In this document: positions 43,806-52,952 of the stretch, one piece after another
Position numbering within the stretch: the first letter of the stretch is position 1
How the letters are laid out: every line of letters begins with the position of its first letter
Assembly: GCA_028278645.1 (NCBI GenBank)
Contig: JANQDZ010000029.1
Coordinates: 29,610 to 93,609, forward strand
Direction of reading: 5' to 3'
Length of the DNA: 64,000 nucleotides
Origin: Longimicrobiales bacterium
GTDB taxonomy: Bacteria > Gemmatimonadota > Gemmatimonadetes > Longimicrobiales > Gaopeijiaceae
The notes under the pieces: model-generated
Told to the model about the DNA's origin: nothing
Seen by the model: only the letters and a program-made list of their open reading frames with translations
Databases searched by the model: none
Program-made: the position numbers and the translations under genes

Positions 43806-43918
43806 AAACAGCGGCCGCACCGCTAGCTCAATTCCCAGGAAGAGGCCAGAATGAGAGTCAATCCCGTCAGGCTCAAAGTAAGGAGAGCCTTCCTACAGTG
43901 GACCATTCGAGAGTTCCG

Positions 43919-45217
43919 ATGGTGAAAAGATCTACTCTCCTGAGAGTAGCGTCGGTCTCGAGAGGATACCCTCTTCTCATCCTTGCCACCTTCCTTCTCG
44001 CAGCCTGTCGCCAGAGTGGCCCTGGGGGGAGTGAATCTTCACCGAGCGTTTCCGATACCCTCCGAACGAACGCCAATTCCTACCAGAAAGATAGCTCAGG
44101 CGTTCTTATCACGGAAACAACCGCGCAAGTCGCCACCGCCCCCTTGAAGTGGGAGATCGATCCCGTACCCACTTTGGCTATCGGATCCGAGGAGATCGAG
44201 GCGCAGACTCTCTTTGATGTCCGGGGCCTTCGATCCCTCTCGGGAGGTGGGGTAATGCTCCTGGATGCGGGTAGCCAGGAGCTTCGTTTCTTCGACTCGT
44301 CGGGCCAGCTGACCCATCGAGTGGGCCGGAAGGGAGAGGGACCGGGGGAGTTCCAGAATCCCTATCTCGTTCAGACGCTCCGTGGCGACTCTCTCCTTGT
44401 CTGGGATGGGAGACTAAAGCGGTTTCAACTCTTTTCAGCCACGGGGGAGTTTGTCCGCACCATCAGCTTGAGTGGGCCATGGCCCACGGGATCCAACCCG
44501 CCCCTTGGGGCGGTGGGCGAGAACATGCTGGCCGTCAGACCTGAGGCTATATCGCAGGCAAAGCGGTGGGCTCTTGGCCCTCTAGGCCGGAGGTTCGATC
44601 TGGTCTGGCACGATCCGGCAACCGGAAATGAGGTGTCGATAGCGACCTTCAGGAGGGCGTTGAGTGCCACCATCGGGAGATCGGGGAATCTCCCGGTGAG
44701 TGCCTCGATCCCCTTCACGACGAGACCCTACGGCACCGTTACCGACTCCTCTGCCATGGTCTACGATGGGGTCTCGGCGGAGGTCCGCGAGCATGGCGTG
44801 GACGGAGAGGTAGGGAGGATCTTCAGGGTCACCGATGGGATCCGACGGCCGGTCGATGCCGAGGTCATCGATGGGTATCTCCAGTATCATCTATCCAGGA
44901 ATCCCAATCGCAGCCGTCGCGAGGCGGAGGACGACTTCAACGCGGTACCCAGCCCGGACTCCCTCCCTGCTTTTCGATCTCTCCTGGTCGATGAGGTCGG
45001 CTGGATCTGGGCCGAGGTTTACCACTGGGTGCGGAACCGACAATCGGGCCGTTGGATGATCTTTGACCCCGAAGGTCGGGCTCGAGGGATCCTCGATGTG
45101 CCCGATGGCCTTCAGGTCCTGAGGGTCGGTGGGGACTTCATCTTGGGAGTGCGTTTCGATGAACTCGGCGTAGAACACGTTTTGCGATACTCGCTGCGGC
45201 GTGGGCGGGAAGGCTGA
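43919..45217 (+). CDS. six-bladed beta-propeller lipoprotein (copy 4)
   Basis: A 432-residue lipoprotein; the ATG at 43919 starts a signal ending FLLAAC. Family motifs: QKDSSGVLI, GGVMLLDAGSQELRFFDSSGQLTHRVGRKGEGPGEF, the charged VDAEVIDGYLQYHLSRNPNRS helix, DEVGWIWAE, and the closing strand FDELGVEHVLRYSL. The upstream in-frame start at 43772 would add 49 residues ahead of the signal and is rejected. Confidence 0.85.
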   Translation: MVKRSTLLRVASVSRGYPLLILATFLLAACRQSGPGGSESSPSVSDTLRTNANSYQKDSSGVLITETTAQVATAPLKWEIDPVPTLAIGSEEIEAQTLFDVRGLRSLSGGGVMLLDAGSQELRFFDSSGQLTHRVGRKGEGPGEFQNPYLVQTLRGDSLLVWDGRLKRFQLFSATGEFVRTISLSGPWPTGSNPPLGAVGENMLAVRPEAISQAKRWALGPLGRRFDLVWHDPATGNEVSIATFRRALSATIGRSGNLPVSASIPFTTRPYGTVTDSSAMVYDGVSAEVREHGVDGEVGRIFRVTDGIRRPVDAEVIDGYLQYHLSRNPNRSRREAEDDFNAVPSPDSLPAFRSLLVDEVGWIWAEVYHWVRNRQSGRWMIFDPEGRARGILDVPDGLQVLRVGGDFILGVRFDELGVEHVLRYSLRRGREG

Positions 45218-45269
45218 TTGGGAGTTGGGTAACTACAGATTCCAATCTCGGGGACGAGGGAGGATCTCG

Positions 45270-46223
45270 ATGAAGAGTTGTTGGGCAAGAAACCTGGCAC
45301 CGGTATGGTCGGGTGCGATCTCAGGCCTCGCGGCATGGGTTGCACTCGTCGGGTGTGTTGACTCGAGTTCTCCTGGGATCGATCCCGTGTTCGACACGCT
45401 CCCGAACGGTGTGATTCAGGTAGAAAACCCTCCGACCGGACTGTGGCAGGCGGGAGAGGGGTTTGTCCTTCATGAAACACTCCGCATTGGAACGGTCCAT
45501 GGCGACGGTCCCGACCTGTTCGGATGGATTCAGGATCTGGAGGTGGATGCGGCGGGCGGGATCGATAGTGAAGGCTTCTTTTACGATCTCGAGAAGTCGT
45601 CGAGCCCGGGACGGGAGGAGGTCCTCGTGCGGTATGACGGCCAATTCCACGCCGTTGATACCATCCCGGTTCCGGAACACCCGGAAGGTTCTGCGGGAAT
45701 CCAGGTTCCCACACCTAGAGGTGTAGCAACCTATCCGAAACCCTTCGCTGGGCGAGCCGAATGGGCCCTGGTAAGCGATGGGGGCATGTGGGTAGCAATT
45801 ACCGACCAATACAAGCTCCTGCGACTAACTAGGGAAGGGGACACTCTTCGGGTGGTGACAAAACCCTTCGTGCCGGTATCTGTCACTGCTGAAGAGCGAG
45901 ACGAGAGGCTAAAGGGGCTACGAGAAGTCGGCGCCGATCTGTCGCGCTTTGAGGTCCCCAGCTCGAAACCCCCTATCGCGGACATCTTCGTTGATGATCA
46001 GGAAAATGCGTGGGTGATCCCGGTGTTGGCGGGTGACGAAACGGAATCGATCGCCGAGGTCTTCGACTCCTTAGGCGTTTTCTTGGGTGAAGTCCAGCTC
46101 CCTCTTCGACTTCCCGCTTCGCCAGTCATCATCCGGGACCAAACCCTAACCACGATCACGATTGACTCCCTGGGGGTGCCTTATGTGGTTCGGTTCAAGA
46201 TCCAAGACAGGTCGGCCGGATGA
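45270..46223 (+). CDS. six-bladed propeller-like lipoprotein, short copy (copy 5)
   Basis: A 317-residue lipoprotein starting at ATG 45270 with a lipobox LVGCVD. It keeps the first strand PNGVIQVENP, the charged VTAEERDERLKGLREVGADLSR, and the closing strand IDSLGVPYVVRFKI, but is about 100 residues shorter than its neighbours and lacks the GxGPGEF hallmark. It may have lost one or two blades. Its stop overlaps the start of copy 6 by four bases. Confidence 0.75.
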   Translation: MKSCWARNLAPVWSGAISGLAAWVALVGCVDSSSPGIDPVFDTLPNGVIQVENPPTGLWQAGEGFVLHETLRIGTVHGDGPDLFGWIQDLEVDAAGGIDSEGFFYDLEKSSSPGREEVLVRYDGQFHAVDTIPVPEHPEGSAGIQVPTPRGVATYPKPFAGRAEWALVSDGGMWVAITDQYKLLRLTREGDTLRVVTKPFVPVSVTAEERDERLKGLREVGADLSRFEVPSSKPPIADIFVDDQENAWVIPVLAGDETESIAEVFDSLGVFLGEVQLPLRLPASPVIIRDQTLTTITIDSLGVPYVVRFKIQDRSAG

Positions 46224-47479
46224 TGGGCGATAGAGGGGTGAAGGTTGGGGGGGAACCGGGAAGGAGTTCTCTCCGGCGGGTACCCAATAAGAGAGCCCCG
46301 GTGGTTGGAGCGGCCTCAATCATCATCATGGGTTCCCTTGCCTGCTCGTCTTCCGAGGTCCGGGAGACCCGCATTGCTACTGAGCGCGATTCAGCCGGGG
46401 TCTTGATCCTTACACATCCTGCTGGAGATTTCTCGGACACCATCACGGCTCAGCCTCTTCTGACCATAGGGCAGGAGGGTCAGCCAGATTACGAGTTCTT
46501 CCGAATGGGGGGTGTGGGTTCTCTCGCTTCGGGGAACGTTGTGGTCGCGAATGGAGGGACCCACGAGCTCCGGTTCTATGACAGAAACGGTAGGCACATC
46601 CGCACCGTGGGCCGACGAGGAGACGGACCATCAGAGTTCGGGTTTTTATCGACGTTCTGGATTGGCTCCGGAGACACGATAGCTGTCCTTGATCCTCGAA
46701 GACGAAGGATTGTGTACTTCGATTCGGCAGGCACCTTCGTTCGGGGCCAGTCTTACGCTCAGGACCTGACCTCCGACCAACCCGATAGCCGGGGCCCCTG
46801 CGTTTTTCCGGGACTGATGGGGCTCCTCGAGGATGGGACCCGCCTGACCTCCGGGTGGGGTTGCATGATGTTTCAGGGTACTGATGGCAGGCGTCCTACC
46901 GTATTCCCCGTCGATTTGGTGGGGGAAAAAGGGAGGACCCACCTCGGGCCCTTCAACAGCGGGTGGGTATGGGAGCGGGCCTCCCCGAGGGACCCGCGAG
47001 AGTCTTTCTCGATCATCCCGCTCTCCGGAAGGTTCACCTATGCGGTCGGCCCGGAGCACATCTTCTTTTCCGAGGGCGCTGATCTCGAAATCCAAATCTT
47101 CGATGCCACGGGGAAACTGGTGGGCCTCCTCAGGGAGGATGCGGTTCCCCCTGAGGTAACAGAGGCCGATCGCCGAGCCTACGTCGAGGCCCAAGCAAAC
47201 ACTCCCCGTCCACACCCAAGCGATGTGCCTTTCCCAGACCGGCGCGGCTCCTACTCAGCCCTGAAGCTTTCCCATGGGGGCGAGCTGTGGGCCCGACGGG
47301 ATCTCCCTTCCGAGGATGGGCTTCAGCACTGGGTGGTCTTCTCCTCGGATCGTCGGAATGTCCGTAGGGTGGTCCTACCGGACTTCCAGGTTGGTGCGAT
47401 CAGGGGTGGGGCGATCTACGGCCATATGAGCGACACCTTGGGAATCCAGACCGTGATGGTCCTGGACGGTCGGTCGTGA
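46220..47479 (+). CDS. six-bladed beta-propeller lipoprotein (copy 6)
   Basis: A 419-residue lipoprotein; the start overlaps the stop of copy 5 (ATGATG), so the pair is coupled. The signal ends IIIMGSLAC. Motifs: ERDSAGVLIL, SGNVVVANGGTHELRFYDRNGRHIRTVGRRGDGPSEF, the charged VTEADRRAYVEAQANT, GGELWARRD, and a final strand SDTLGIQTVMVL. The 3' end shares the phrase CTACGTCGAGGCCCA with a spot 15 bp after its stop (47488-47502), a small local duplication. Confidence 0.83.
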   Translation: MMGDRGVKVGGEPGRSSLRRVPNKRAPVVGAASIIIMGSLACSSSEVRETRIATERDSAGVLILTHPAGDFSDTITAQPLLTIGQEGQPDYEFFRMGGVGSLASGNVVVANGGTHELRFYDRNGRHIRTVGRRGDGPSEFGFLSTFWIGSGDTIAVLDPRRRRIVYFDSAGTFVRGQSYAQDLTSDQPDSRGPCVFPGLMGLLEDGTRLTSGWGCMMFQGTDGRRPTVFPVDLVGEKGRTHLGPFNSGWVWERASPRDPRESFSIIPLSGRFTYAVGPEHIFFSEGADLEIQIFDATGKLVGLLREDAVPPEVTEADRRAYVEAQANTPRPHPSDVPFPDRRGSYSALKLSHGGELWARRDLPSEDGLQHWVVFSSDRRNVRRVVLPDFQVGAIRGGAIYGHMSDTLGIQTVMVLDGRS

Positions 47480-47551
47480 AGGAGCCTACGTCGAGGCCCA
47501 TTTGAGTGATACCTGTCCACTACTAGCCATATGAGAGAAGGCTGCCGGCTC

Positions 47552-48736
47552 ATGAGACGAACATCACTTCTCCTTGTCACTCTCGTCGTTGGATGTGTAG
47601 GTGGAAACAAAACAGGGTCGGGAAACTATCTCGTTATCGACTCGGCTGGGATTCAGGTCATCGAGAACCTGTCTCCGGTTTGGGGCATCCCTGGCCGTAT
47701 GATTGAGCCCGACCCCCTGGTGCGGATCGGGCGTGAGGAGGAAGGACCATACCAATTCGGTTCCTTGTTCCAAGCCCGATTCATGAATGGCGGTAGAATC
47801 GTCGTTCCTGAGGGCATCTCCAAAGAAATCCGGGTGTATGATCCTTCAGGCCGCCACCTCGGATCTTTCGGCGGAGGTGGTGGAGGTCCCGGAGAGTTCC
47901 GGAGACTGAGTGGCGTCTACAGATATCCTGGCGACTCTCTTTTGGCTTTCGACGGACCGCTGTCTCGGACCACAATCTTTCCTGTTAACTCGGGTGAACC
48001 CCGTACGATCCTGAACCAGGTGGAGGGGAATTATTATCCTTTTGGAGTCCTGGGAGACGGCCGATGGCTCCTGTACAGCCCTGGAGGAGGTTACCACCCT
48101 GAACTGCCCCCGGGACTCCAGTGGGTTTTCACGGACGTCATCGCGGTGGACCCGTCCGACGGTTCTTGGCGCGTGGTAGCGACCCTTCCTGGCCGTCAGC
48201 AATTCGTGGAACCGGACGGGAACACGAAGCTTATCTACCCAGCCCTTTACTCGGTGCAAGCCGTGGCGGATACCGGGTTTTACTGGGGAACACCGGACCG
48301 GTACGAGATCGGTTTTTACAGTCCAGACGGGGTTTTGCGACGGATCATCAGGAGGGCGGTCGAGCCGATCCCCGTTGAGGCGTCCATGGTGGAGGAATGG
48401 ATTGAGAGCAACCTTGATCGGGTACGGCGCATGGAAGGGGAGGCAAGGGTTCCCACCTACCGAGTCTCCTATGAAGATGCCTACATCAGGGAGTATAGGC
48501 CGCTCTTCGGAGGGGTGTTCGTGGACGCCGAAGGGAGGTTGTGGGTTCCGGGGTCCAACCTGGATGCAAGCCGGCGACTCTGGAGTGTGTTCTCGGACGA
48601 TGGATTCTGGCTGGGGGACCTAGAAGCACCGGAAGGACTCCGACTCGTGGATAGTCAGGGAGACCTCGTTCTCGGTATTTGGCGTGATGAGATGGACGTT
48701 CCATACGTGCAGGTCCATCAGATTGTGCTTGGGTAG
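47552..48736 (+). CDS. six-bladed beta-propeller lipoprotein (copy 7)
   Basis: A 394-residue lipoprotein with a short signal (LLLVTLVVGC). Motifs: VIDSAGIQVI, GGRIVVPEGISKEIRVYDPSGRHLGSFGGGGGGPGEF, VEASMVEEWIESNLDRVRRM, EGRLWVPGS, and the closing IWRDEMDVPYVQVHQI. An in-frame ATG seven codons earlier (47531) is possible; the chosen one begins the signal. Confidence 0.84.
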   Translation: MRRTSLLLVTLVVGCVGGNKTGSGNYLVIDSAGIQVIENLSPVWGIPGRMIEPDPLVRIGREEEGPYQFGSLFQARFMNGGRIVVPEGISKEIRVYDPSGRHLGSFGGGGGGPGEFRRLSGVYRYPGDSLLAFDGPLSRTTIFPVNSGEPRTILNQVEGNYYPFGVLGDGRWLLYSPGGGYHPELPPGLQWVFTDVIAVDPSDGSWRVVATLPGRQQFVEPDGNTKLIYPALYSVQAVADTGFYWGTPDRYEIGFYSPDGVLRRIIRRAVEPIPVEASMVEEWIESNLDRVRRMEGEARVPTYRVSYEDAYIREYRPLFGGVFVDAEGRLWVPGSNLDASRRLWSVFSDDGFWLGDLEAPEGLRLVDSQGDLVLGIWRDEMDVPYVQVHQIVLG

Positions 48737-48792
48737 GGTGGGAGATCCGGAAACTATATCAGAGAGGGAAGAACCGTGAATAAAAGGACGTC

Positions 48793-49044
48793 ATGAGCCG
48801 CATCCCGACATCGATTTGGCTCAGGGCAGGGGTGGGGCTTCTCTTGGGAGGGCTAGCCATGGTCTTCTTCGGCTCAGTGATACTGCACCAAGGGGAGTCG
48901 GTCCCGGCCGTTTTTTTTGCAGCCGGAGCCTTGGTCGCGTTCATTGGTGGTGTGACCGTGAGCGAGATAGCGTGGAAGTATCTCCGGCTCCATCGCGAGC
49001 CGTCGTCCCCTCCCGACCAAGATTCTCCCCGAATAATCACATAA
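48793..49044 (+). CDS. small two-helix membrane protein
   Basis: An 83-residue protein with two clear hydrophobic helices (VGLLLGGLAMVFFGSVIL and VFFAAGALVAFIGGVTVSEIA) and a basic, proline-rich cytoplasmic tail. No family was recognised. It is followed 8 bp later by the YcxB-like gene, so the two probably form a unit. Confidence 0.65.
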   Translation: MSRIPTSIWLRAGVGLLLGGLAMVFFGSVILHQGESVPAVFFAAGALVAFIGGVTVSEIAWKYLRLHREPSSPPDQDSPRIIT

Positions 49045-49051
49045 CGGCCTG

Positions 49052-49690
49052 ATGACCGAACTCCAGGATGATCACGGGGTCCGGGAGGACCGTCGGATGA
49101 ACGGGGAGCCGCCTGGCTCTGGCGAATCCGGCCTCGAGAAACTCCTTTCTCAGGGCCCGCGGGGCCTAAGGGTGGAAGTCGAATTCAGGATAAGCCGGGA
49201 AGAGGAAGCGGCGGCGATGTCCGAGTTGGACCAGGCCCTATATCCGCGATGGTTCCGTAGAGGCTTTTTCCCGGTCGTCCTTGGGCTTGGCGCGATTCTC
49301 GTGGTCACGGATCTGCTGGCTGGAGACATCAGTGTAATCAGGTCCTTTCTTGCCGCCGCGGGATTGGGCGTCGGGTTGGGGTTGACCTCCCTCTTCCTGG
49401 ACCGAAGGCTTGGTCGGCATCGTTGGGTCCGAAGAGTAGTCGTGAGCCCTGAAGGGTATCGGGAGGAGCCTGCCATTCACCGCCTCACGCCGTGGTCACG
49501 AATAACCTCGGTTCGGGAAACCCCGGGTTTTTTTCTTTTCTCCCGTGGCTTTGGGAAGGGTTTCCGCGTGCTCCCGAAGCGAGTGTTGTCCGCTCCAGAT
49601 ATCGATGCCGTCCGAACTCTAGTCCAGGACAATCTCTTAGACCCCGAGGAGGCTAGACTCTACCTCCCAGACCCCCACCAAAACGGCTAG
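49052..49690 (+). CDS. YcxB-like domain membrane protein
   Basis: A 212-residue protein. A first soluble stretch (LRVEVEFRISREEEAAAMSELDQALY) leads into two membrane helices (VVLGLGAILVVTDLLAG, FLAAAGLGVGLGLTSLFL). A compact C-terminal domain (RRVVVSPEGYREEPAIHRLTPWSRITSVRETPGFFLFSRGFGKGFRVLPKRVL) follows the YcxB pattern, with W-S/V-I and LPKR. The role of the family is not established; it is membrane-associated. It follows the 83-residue protein with an 8-bp gap. Confidence 0.72.
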   Translation: MTELQDDHGVREDRRMNGEPPGSGESGLEKLLSQGPRGLRVEVEFRISREEEAAAMSELDQALYPRWFRRGFFPVVLGLGAILVVTDLLAGDISVIRSFLAAAGLGVGLGLTSLFLDRRLGRHRWVRRVVVSPEGYREEPAIHRLTPWSRITSVRETPGFFLFSRGFGKGFRVLPKRVLSAPDIDAVRTLVQDNLLDPEEARLYLPDPHQNG

Positions 49691-49938
49691 TCAGAAGATC
49701 CTGCCGCGAATTTCGGATTTCGACCCGGTGACGATCCACCCCGAACCGTTAGGTGCGGGCTCTAGCGTGCACGGCCGCGCATAGACGCATAGACTGGGGG
49801 TGAGCTTCCCCGGCCCTCCGAGATCTCGCTGGATGGTCGGCTAGGGCTGGAGGCGGACGCACTGAGGTCCGACTCCAAAGTTGAACTGAATGGCTTGTCA
49901 TGTGCCCAACCACCTTGATGACCTGGGGAGGAAAGGGA

Positions 49939-50961
49939 TTGACCATTTTGGCCGGGGATCACCGAAGCTTTCACCTGGGCGGAGTGCCGCTCGGTCTCCT
50001 TCTTCTGGCCTTAAACTCCTGTTCACCGGAGTACACCCAGGAAGGTCCCGCAACGCTGGATGATGCATTCATATGGGAAAGGGAGATTTCGCTGGAAGAG
50101 AATGAGGACGTGATCAATCTCGTGCCGCACTTTTCTATGGATGCGAGTGGCGGGTTTCTCGTGGCCGATGAATCCGAACATCAACTTCGGCGCTATGATC
50201 AGGCCGGGAACCTGCTAGCCACATACGGCAGGGAAGGGGAAGGGCCCGGTGAGTTCACCCAACCCGTGCGAGTGGTTCAACTACCGGGCGGGGACATACT
50301 GGGAATCGACTGGAACGGAAGGTACGGGAGGTTCCGGCCTGGCGGAGATCTCGTTGCTGCCGACGCGGCCCCGGTGTGGGGCATCACGGACTTGGCCGTT
50401 TTGGGGGAGGAAGAGGTTCTCATCGCGGGGAATCATCACGACTCGGGAGTCGAAGGCCAGCTGCATGTCTTGGACCTCACATCAAATCGGGTGCTACGAA
50501 GTTTCTTCCAACCTCCGCCTCGGGAGTTTACCTCCCCACTGACTGTAGCTGTGCATCCCGATCGTTTCTCGGTCTTGTACGGCCTCTCGGACACCTTGTA
50601 TGTGTTTGATCGGGCAGGCACAATCGTCGCGAAGCACTCCATTCCCGGAGTGCATTTCCAGCCCTACCGCGACCCAGAGGAGTGGCCGCCGCCTCCCAAG
50701 TGGTTTGAATCGTTCACGTTCGCCTATGATATCACCCGGCTTCCGGACGAGACGGTTCTGGTGCAATACTACCGCATTCAAACTGGTGCCGAGCCGGTTT
50801 ACGGTCTGCTTCATATGGACCTCGACGGGAATCCGTTCTTCGAACTCCTGAACACGCCAAAACTCGTGGCCGGTGACCGAAACGGGAGCAGAGTTGCTTT
50901 CCTGTCTCCTGGAACGGAAACCCCAAATCGGCTTCGGGTGGGTGGATTGAGGTTCAGGTAA
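49939..50961 (+). CDS. six-bladed beta-propeller lipoprotein (copy 8)
   Basis: A 340-residue lipoprotein. The TTG at 49939 is chosen because GGAGG lies seven bases before it and it directly opens the signal (LGLLLLALNSC). In-frame ATGs at 49900 and 49918 are alternatives. Motifs: DASGGFLVADESEHQLRRYDQAGNLLATYGREGEGPGEF, then blades with YVFDRAGTIVAKHS and LHMDLDGNPFFELL. It lacks the charged insert and the DE-x-x-V closing strand, so it belongs to a divergent branch of the family. Confidence 0.8.
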   Translation: MTILAGDHRSFHLGGVPLGLLLLALNSCSPEYTQEGPATLDDAFIWEREISLEENEDVINLVPHFSMDASGGFLVADESEHQLRRYDQAGNLLATYGREGEGPGEFTQPVRVVQLPGGDILGIDWNGRYGRFRPGGDLVAADAAPVWGITDLAVLGEEEVLIAGNHHDSGVEGQLHVLDLTSNRVLRSFFQPPPREFTSPLTVAVHPDRFSVLYGLSDTLYVFDRAGTIVAKHSIPGVHFQPYRDPEEWPPPPKWFESFTFAYDITRLPDETVLVQYYRIQTGAEPVYGLLHMDLDGNPFFELLNTPKLVAGDRNGSRVAFLSPGTETPNRLRVGGLRFR

Positions 50962-50990
50962 AGAGGGGCTACAAAGGTAGGCGCTGAAAA

Positions 50991-51280
50991 ATGAACAAAG
51001 CCCTTCAGCTCGGCCTGCTTGTGTTCCTTACGTTCCTTGCTCGTCTACCAAGCGAACTTGTACGGGAAATCCCGGGGGGATAAAAGTTCAGCGGAAACGC
51101 GGATGGGTGGCGGCTCCGGCCGGGAACCGATCACGGGTCATAAGCCCGCGTATTCGAGACTCGTCATGGATTCCGAGGGGTCCGTTTGGGCCGCCCATTA
51201 CCATCGGAGAGTCCATTCCGGAATACCCCTAGGTAACGAATTGGGAGTGTTGGCCGGTGCCCTGCCCGATGCACTCCTCC
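50991..51280 (+). pseudogene. decayed propeller lipoprotein remnants
   Basis: An ATG at 50991 starts a signal-like MNKALQLGLLVFLTFLARLP that stops at codon 30. In a second frame, about 150 bp on, the piece SRLVMDSEGSVWAAHYHRRV looks like the late-blade motif (DAEGRLWV, DEVGWIWAE) of the neighbouring propellers. The two ends of a gene with its middle lost is the simplest reading. Confidence 0.5.
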
Positions 51281-51937
51281 TCAATCGTCCTGTTCGTCCA
51301 GATCGTCATATAGTTCGGCAGCACAGGTTGGACAGATCGTGTGGGTGAACTTGGTACCGAGGGCTTTCATGAAGTAATCCTCGATGCCCTCCCAACCATT
51401 TTCGGGAGAGCGAACGTTCTTACAGTTGGCACAGATTGGCAGGAACTCATCTGAACGGGCTGCCACGGCTAAACCAAGATCTTCGGCCGAACTCCCGGAT
51501 CCCTCACGGAGTCGTGCGACCTCAGAGAAGGTCGTGATTACGGCGTTCGGCTCCTCTCCCTCGGTCCCGCCAAGGGGAGCCGAGTTGATGATTATCCAGG
51601 TGGAGGTTGAGTCTGGGCGGCGGACCCCCATGATCACGTCTGAACATGGTTCCCCGGTTCGTAACGTGACCATGGCTGGGTGATCTTCCCCGGGGAATGG
51701 GGAGCCGTCTTCGCGGATTGCCTGCCACCTGGGGTCCATCGAGGTACGCCCTCGCATCTGGTTGAAGGTGAGCCCCAGAATCCGCTCAGCGCTCCGGTTG
51801 CACCCGATGATCAGCCCGTCGCGGTTCTGGAGCACGACGCCTTCGGCCATGGTCTCGAAGACCGCCCCGAGAGCTGAGTCGCTATCTGCAAGGAATGGGC
51901 TCAGTCGCCCCGCAGAGGTATCTGAGGTTTCGAGCAT
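51281..51937 (-). CDS. PAS-domain protein with C-terminal zinc-ribbon-like motif
   Basis: A 218-residue cytosolic protein. Residues 20-140 are a PAS domain (LGAVFETMAEGVVLQNRDGLIIGCNRSAERILGLTFNQM, and a RRPDSTSTWIIINSAPLGG strand). The tail carries CANCKNVR...CPTCAAELY (two CxxC pairs around GWEGIEDYFMKALGTKFTHTI), a module often found after PAS or receiver domains. No output domain (kinase, GGDEF, HTH) is present, so it is likely a small sensor that acts through a partner. The 5' end lies next to a kilobase without genes. Confidence 0.85.
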   Translation of the reverse strand: MLETSDTSAGRLSPFLADSDSALGAVFETMAEGVVLQNRDGLIIGCNRSAERILGLTFNQMRGRTSMDPRWQAIREDGSPFPGEDHPAMVTLRTGEPCSDVIMGVRRPDSTSTWIIINSAPLGGTEGEEPNAVITTFSEVARLREGSGSSAEDLGLAVAARSDEFLPICANCKNVRSPENGWEGIEDYFMKALGTKFTHTICPTCAAELYDDLDEQDD

Positions 51938-52952
51938 GGGGAGCTATCCTATTTCGTGTGGACGCTTCGACCATTGTACTACCTGGATAGTAGACGATCA
52001 AACCGCGAGAACCGTGCAAAACCCTTGGGACCCGGCTTGGAGGAGGCACGTGACCCCCACCGGGACTAGAGAGGACGTCACGACAGACCCGAGTGGTAGG
52101 CCGGCCCCTAACAGTCACGGTGCCAGAAGTAGCGAAAGCCCATACCCCCCAGTGCTCCCCCTACAGCTCCACGGTTCAGAGACACCTGGTCGAGCGTACG
52201 CCGTCCCTGAGGGTGGGGCTTGTACTCGGGACTCGTTAGTTTTGGGTGTTGAACCTGAGGGGAGAGGTCCCCAGCTAGTCATGTCGGTGCGTGGGAACGA
52301 TGGTCGAGGTCTTCTCGGAGATGCCGGCGGCGGAGGAATGGCTGGGTTTGGCCTGACTCCAGCTTGCGTCGCTCGACGAACTCTACATGTCAGTACTGGT
52401 GGGGCCTGGGGGAGAGCGGCCGATCGGGGCGAAATAGTGTGACCTGGTCATGGTTGGTCCGGTCAGAAGGGATAGGCGTTCGTGGAGGACCGGGAACGGG
52501 CGACGACCTGTCGAAGGTTCGATTCCTGATTTCCACCGCGAAGTTCGGGAACGTTGTGCTCCTCAGGATCGATTCGATCGACACCGCGGCTTCTTGAACA
52601 ATGGGAAGTGGCCGACCCCAGCCTATGCCCCTCTTGATTGACTCGAAGGCGGGATCATAGTCGCTCGGTCTCTGGCGGTTGCACATTCCTGGGGCTTGGA
52701 TCGTTTACTAAAAAGGAACGGCCAGCCAATCAGGTTTCCCGGTATGAGACTCAAACCTCGGCCCGCAATCACCCTCCTGACAACTGGGTGTAACAGCCGA
52801 ACCGATTCAACCCTACAGAAGATGCTCCGCCCTTGATTACAGGTGTTCAGCTCGCTATCTGGGGTCTGGGGTTGATGTCCCCCCGATTGGAGACGAGGAT
52901 GGGTTCCTACAGAGAGAACCGGTTCCCACAAGGTTGAGGAGGGTCTCTAACC
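51938..52952. other. 1-kb region without a supported gene
   Basis: No frame here has a recognisable domain, a credible start and normal composition. A piece ending at 52597 (LSKVRFLISTAKFGNVVLLRIDSIDTAAS) reads like natural protein and may be the tail of a lost gene. The rest looks degenerate. No tRNA, repeat or strong hairpin was recognised. Confidence 0.5.

Noticed and set aside
51281..51937. PAS protein as a histidine kinase
   Set aside because: No HisKA or ATPase motifs; the protein ends in a two-CxxC tail.
51762..52442. Long frame on the plus strand opposite the PAS gene
   Set aside because: It is largely antisense to a clear PAS gene and has low-complexity Ser/Arg/Pro composition.
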